From: Anaerolineaceae bacterium UBA5404
GTDB taxonomy: Bacteria > Chloroflexota > Anaerolineae > Anaerolineales > Anaerolineaceae
DNA: 26,307 nt
Assembly: GCA_002409625.1 (NCBI GenBank)
Contig: DHNY01000015.1
Coordinates: 1 to 26,307 of the forward strand
Reading direction: 5' to 3'
Shown here: one piece after another, positions 24,732-26,307 of the stretch
Numbering within the stretch: position 1 is the first letter of the stretch
How the letters are laid out: every line of letters starts with the position of its first letter
Translations under genes and position numbers: made by a program
Notes under the pieces: generated by a model
The model's database searches: none
Told to the model about the DNA's origin: nothing
What the model saw: only the letters and a program-made list of their open reading frames with translations

Positions 24732-25715
24732 ATGGCTGATATCGAAAACAAGCCGGATTTTTATATTGGAGACATCCCCATCCATGGACGTCTGATTCTG
24801 GCTCCGATGGATGGGCTTTCGGATGCCACCTTTCGGCGCATAACCCGCCAATTGGGTTCGGCTTACTCTGTTTCGGAGTTTATCAATACGCTTGATTTTG
24901 CCTATTCCAAGGTGTATCAGCGCAAACGGCTTTTTTATCATGAAGAAGAACGTCCATTCGTTGCCCAGATTCTGGATAACGACGCTGGGCGCATGGCAGA
25001 AAACGCGGCTTACATTGAAGAAAGATTTAAGCCGGATATGATTGACGTCAATCTGGGTTGCCCGGCGCGCACCGTGGCTGGTCGTGGGGCTGGCTCGGCA
25101 TGTATGAAGAACCCCGAATTGGTCAAGCAAATTTTTGAGCAGGTTTGCAAAGCGGTGAGCATCCCGGTGACGGTTAAAATCCGTTTGGGTTGGGACGACA
25201 ATAGTATGAACTATCTGGAGATTGCCTCCATTGCCGTAGAACGTGGTGCAAAAGCGGTCGCCATGCACGCGCGCACCACCAAGATGGCATTTGGTAAAAC
25301 GGTGCGTTGGGAGCATATTGGCATTTTAAAGCGCGCCATGCCCGTGCCGGTAATCGGGAATGGCAGTGTGACGACGGTGGCTGAGGCAAAACGCATGTTT
25401 GAGGAAACTGGTTGTGACGCGGTGATGATTGGGCGTGCGGCAAAAGCCAATCCATGGCTCTTTTCCTGGCGTGATCGTGAGGAAGTACCCATGGAGGAGG
25501 TTTTTTACCTGGCTAAATATCAGCTCAGGCAGATGCTGGAAATCAATCCTGAAAACGCGATTATGCCCTTTAGGAAGTATTTAAAAGCATATTTAGAGCC
25601 TTATAATCTGCCCAGGGAGGAAATGAAGCGACTTCTGACTTGTAGTGATGCGGAAAGTTTGGTTGAGTTGATAGATGCGGTTCACCAAAGACTCAAGGCT
25701 GAAACAGAAAGTTAG
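24732..25715 (+). CDS. dus: tRNA-dihydrouridine synthase, Dus family
   Basis: A flavin-dependent reductase that converts uridine to dihydrouridine in tRNA. The 327-residue TIM-barrel protein shows LAPMDGLSDATFRR (23-36), the catalytic Cys110 in DVNLGCPARTV, GRGAGSACMKNPELV, VTVKIRLGW, the FMN-binding VIGNGSV and CDAVMIGRAAKANPW. These and the length place it near the DusB group. No Shine-Dalgarno sequence precedes the ATG, which lies three bases after the mannosidase stop, so translational coupling is likely. The C-terminal 80 residues form the helical domain. No convincing terminator follows. Confidence 0.95.
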   Translation: MADIENKPDFYIGDIPIHGRLILAPMDGLSDATFRRITRQLGSAYSVSEFINTLDFAYSKVYQRKRLFYHEEERPFVAQILDNDAGRMAENAAYIEERFKPDMIDVNLGCPARTVAGRGAGSACMKNPELVKQIFEQVCKAVSIPVTVKIRLGWDDNSMNYLEIASIAVERGAKAVAMHARTTKMAFGKTVRWEHIGILKRAMPVPVIGNGSVTTVAEAKRMFEETGCDAVMIGRAAKANPWLFSWRDREEVPMEEVFYLAKYQLRQMLEINPENAIMPFRKYLKAYLEPYNLPREEMKRLLTCSDAESLVELIDAVHQRLKAETES

Positions 25716-25777
25716 ATTTAAGCGATTATTAGCTAAGATATTTTGTTAGTTTAAGCCATTTCTCTATGCTTTCTGCT

Positions 25778-26014
25778 GATGCCCTCGGTGTCCCACCGGA
25801 GGGAGTTAAACTCGCTTGTGGAAGCGTCCTCGCCGACACAAAGGCAGTAATTAAACCTTCAGCGGGGTGTATAGACCGGGGACGCTTCAGGAAGCAGGAA
25901 AAATCTTTGAGATGGGTTCAAATGTAGTTTTTTACCCATGTTTCATTTAGGTCGCACGGTGGGCGCAGACAAAAGAGGTCTGCACGAAGCAGCACCGGCG
26001 ATATCGAGTAGATT
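25778..26014 (+). ncRNA. Structured repeat element, copy 1 (candidate mobile ncRNA)
   Basis: A 237-bp unit without a convincing ORF, repeated directly after itself as copy 2. Structures seen in order: a hairpin CGGTG-TCC-CACCG near the 5' end; a long stem GAAGCGTCC (25821-25829) with GGACGCTTC (25880-25888), enclosing CGCCGA/TCAGCG with one mismatch; a candidate H-type pseudoknot formed by ATGGGT/ACCCAT (25912, 25934) and AAATG/CATTT (25920, 25944); and a terminal hairpin GTCGC-A-CGGTG with CACCG-GCGAT (25951-26002) that carries an inner GCAGAC/GTCTGC stem. Compared with copy 2 it has an inserted mini-hairpin at 25865-25879 and a longer terminal hairpin. The strand is inferred from the order of conserved parts. 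The 62 bases before it (25716-25777) show nothing else. Confidence 0.6.
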
Positions 26015-26262
26015 GATGCCCGCGGTGTCTCACCGGAGGGAGTTAAACTCGCTTGTGGAGGCGTCCTCGCCGACACAATGACTGCTACTAGACCTTCGGC
26101 GGGACGCCTCAGGAAGCGGTTGATGAAATGGGCGGTTAAGGGCAATCTTCGGCGGGACGCCTCAGGAAGCAGGAAAAGAAAATCTTTGAGATGGGTTCAA
26201 ATGTAATACCTTACTCATGTCCCATTTACGTCGCACGGTGAGGACACCGGCGACATCGAGTT
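26015..26262 (+). ncRNA. Structured repeat element, copy 2 (candidate mobile ncRNA)
   Basis: This second copy starts exactly where copy 1 ends, with the same GATGCCC opening. The central stem is longer and clean: GAGGCGTCC-T-CGCCGA (26058-26073) pairs with TCGGCG-GGACGCCTC (26096-26110), 15 pairs with a bulged T. A 24-base exact duplicate of the right arm region recurs 53 bases later (26094-26117 and 26147-26170), so two alternative partners exist. The pseudoknot helices are kept (ATGGGT 26191 with ACTCAT 26213; AAATG 26199 with CATTT 26223). The terminal hairpin is the short form GTCGC-A-CGGTG, AGGA, CACCG-GCGAC (26230-26254). Confidence 0.6.
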
Positions 26263-26271
26263 AAGCATGCA

Positions 26272-26293
26272 AGGTGAGGACACTGGCGACATC
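26272..26293 (+). repeat. Extra copy of the element's 3' tail
   Basis: This 22-base segment repeats 26236-26257 with two changes (the first base, and C to T in CACTGG). It lacks the left arm GTCGC, so it cannot form the complete terminal hairpin. It may be the remnant of a third element or a terminal-end duplication. The window ends 14 bases later in an A-rich stretch. Confidence 0.55.
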
Positions 26294-26307
26294 AAATCAA
26301 AAAAAAC

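Noticed and set aside
24720..25316. A long minus-strand ORF opposite dus
   Set aside because: It lies antisense within a well-supported dus gene, shows no domain, and is explained by the codon bias of the real gene.
25918..26145. A 75-residue minus-strand ORF
   Set aside because: It crosses the border between the two structured repeat copies, has no recognisable family and no good ribosome binding site.

Overview
The window looks like part of a chromosome from an anaerobic bacterium of the Chloroflexota, most likely class Anaerolineae. This is an inference from gene content: two lipoproteins with an NBR1-type four-tryptophan (FW) domain, a DUF134/DUF5320 pair typical of anaerobes, and moderate GC. 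No rRNA or tRNA gene was found, so the placement is not proven.

Layout, left to right. (1) 38-829, minus strand: a small operon of a DUF5320 protein and a DUF134 (UPF0251) HTH regulator, with a clear promoter overlapped and followed by two near-identical 12-bp palindromes. (2) 830-1198: no gene; a minus-strand terminator and four degenerate direct repeats that look like an orphan insertion-sequence end. (3) rRNA uracil methyltransferase (RlmD/RumA type), minus strand. (4) 2673-5987: a MacA/MacB-type tripartite exporter operon (adaptor, ATPase, permease) closed by a terminator. (5) Two alpha/beta hydrolases on the minus strand. (6) trmD, probably leaderless, followed by an MFS sugar-type transporter. 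(7) 10362-15160: a complete BMP-family nucleoside-type ABC importer (lipoprotein, two permeases, double ATPase). (8) 15336-18688: a NatA/NatB-like ABC exporter with two permeases. (9) Two FW-domain lipoproteins. (10) queG, a GH38 alpha-mannosidase and a dus gene, tightly packed. (11) 25716-26307: no protein gene.

The most unusual part is the right edge. Two tandem copies (237 and about 248 bp) of a structured element lie at 25778-26262, with an extra copy of the tail after them. They share a 5' hairpin, a long central stem with a compensatory A-U to G-C change, a conserved candidate H-type pseudoknot and a 3' terminal hairpin, and hold no convincing ORF. The pattern suggests a mobile, structured non-coding RNA. 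HEARO/omega-RNA (IscB-type) elements are the leading hypothesis, which could not be tested here.

Coding annotation is dense and conventional. Several starts were moved inward from the longest frame because a good ribosome binding site or a four-base stop/start overlap marks a later codon. trmD, the macB-type ATPase, queG and dus lack a clear Shine-Dalgarno sequence.
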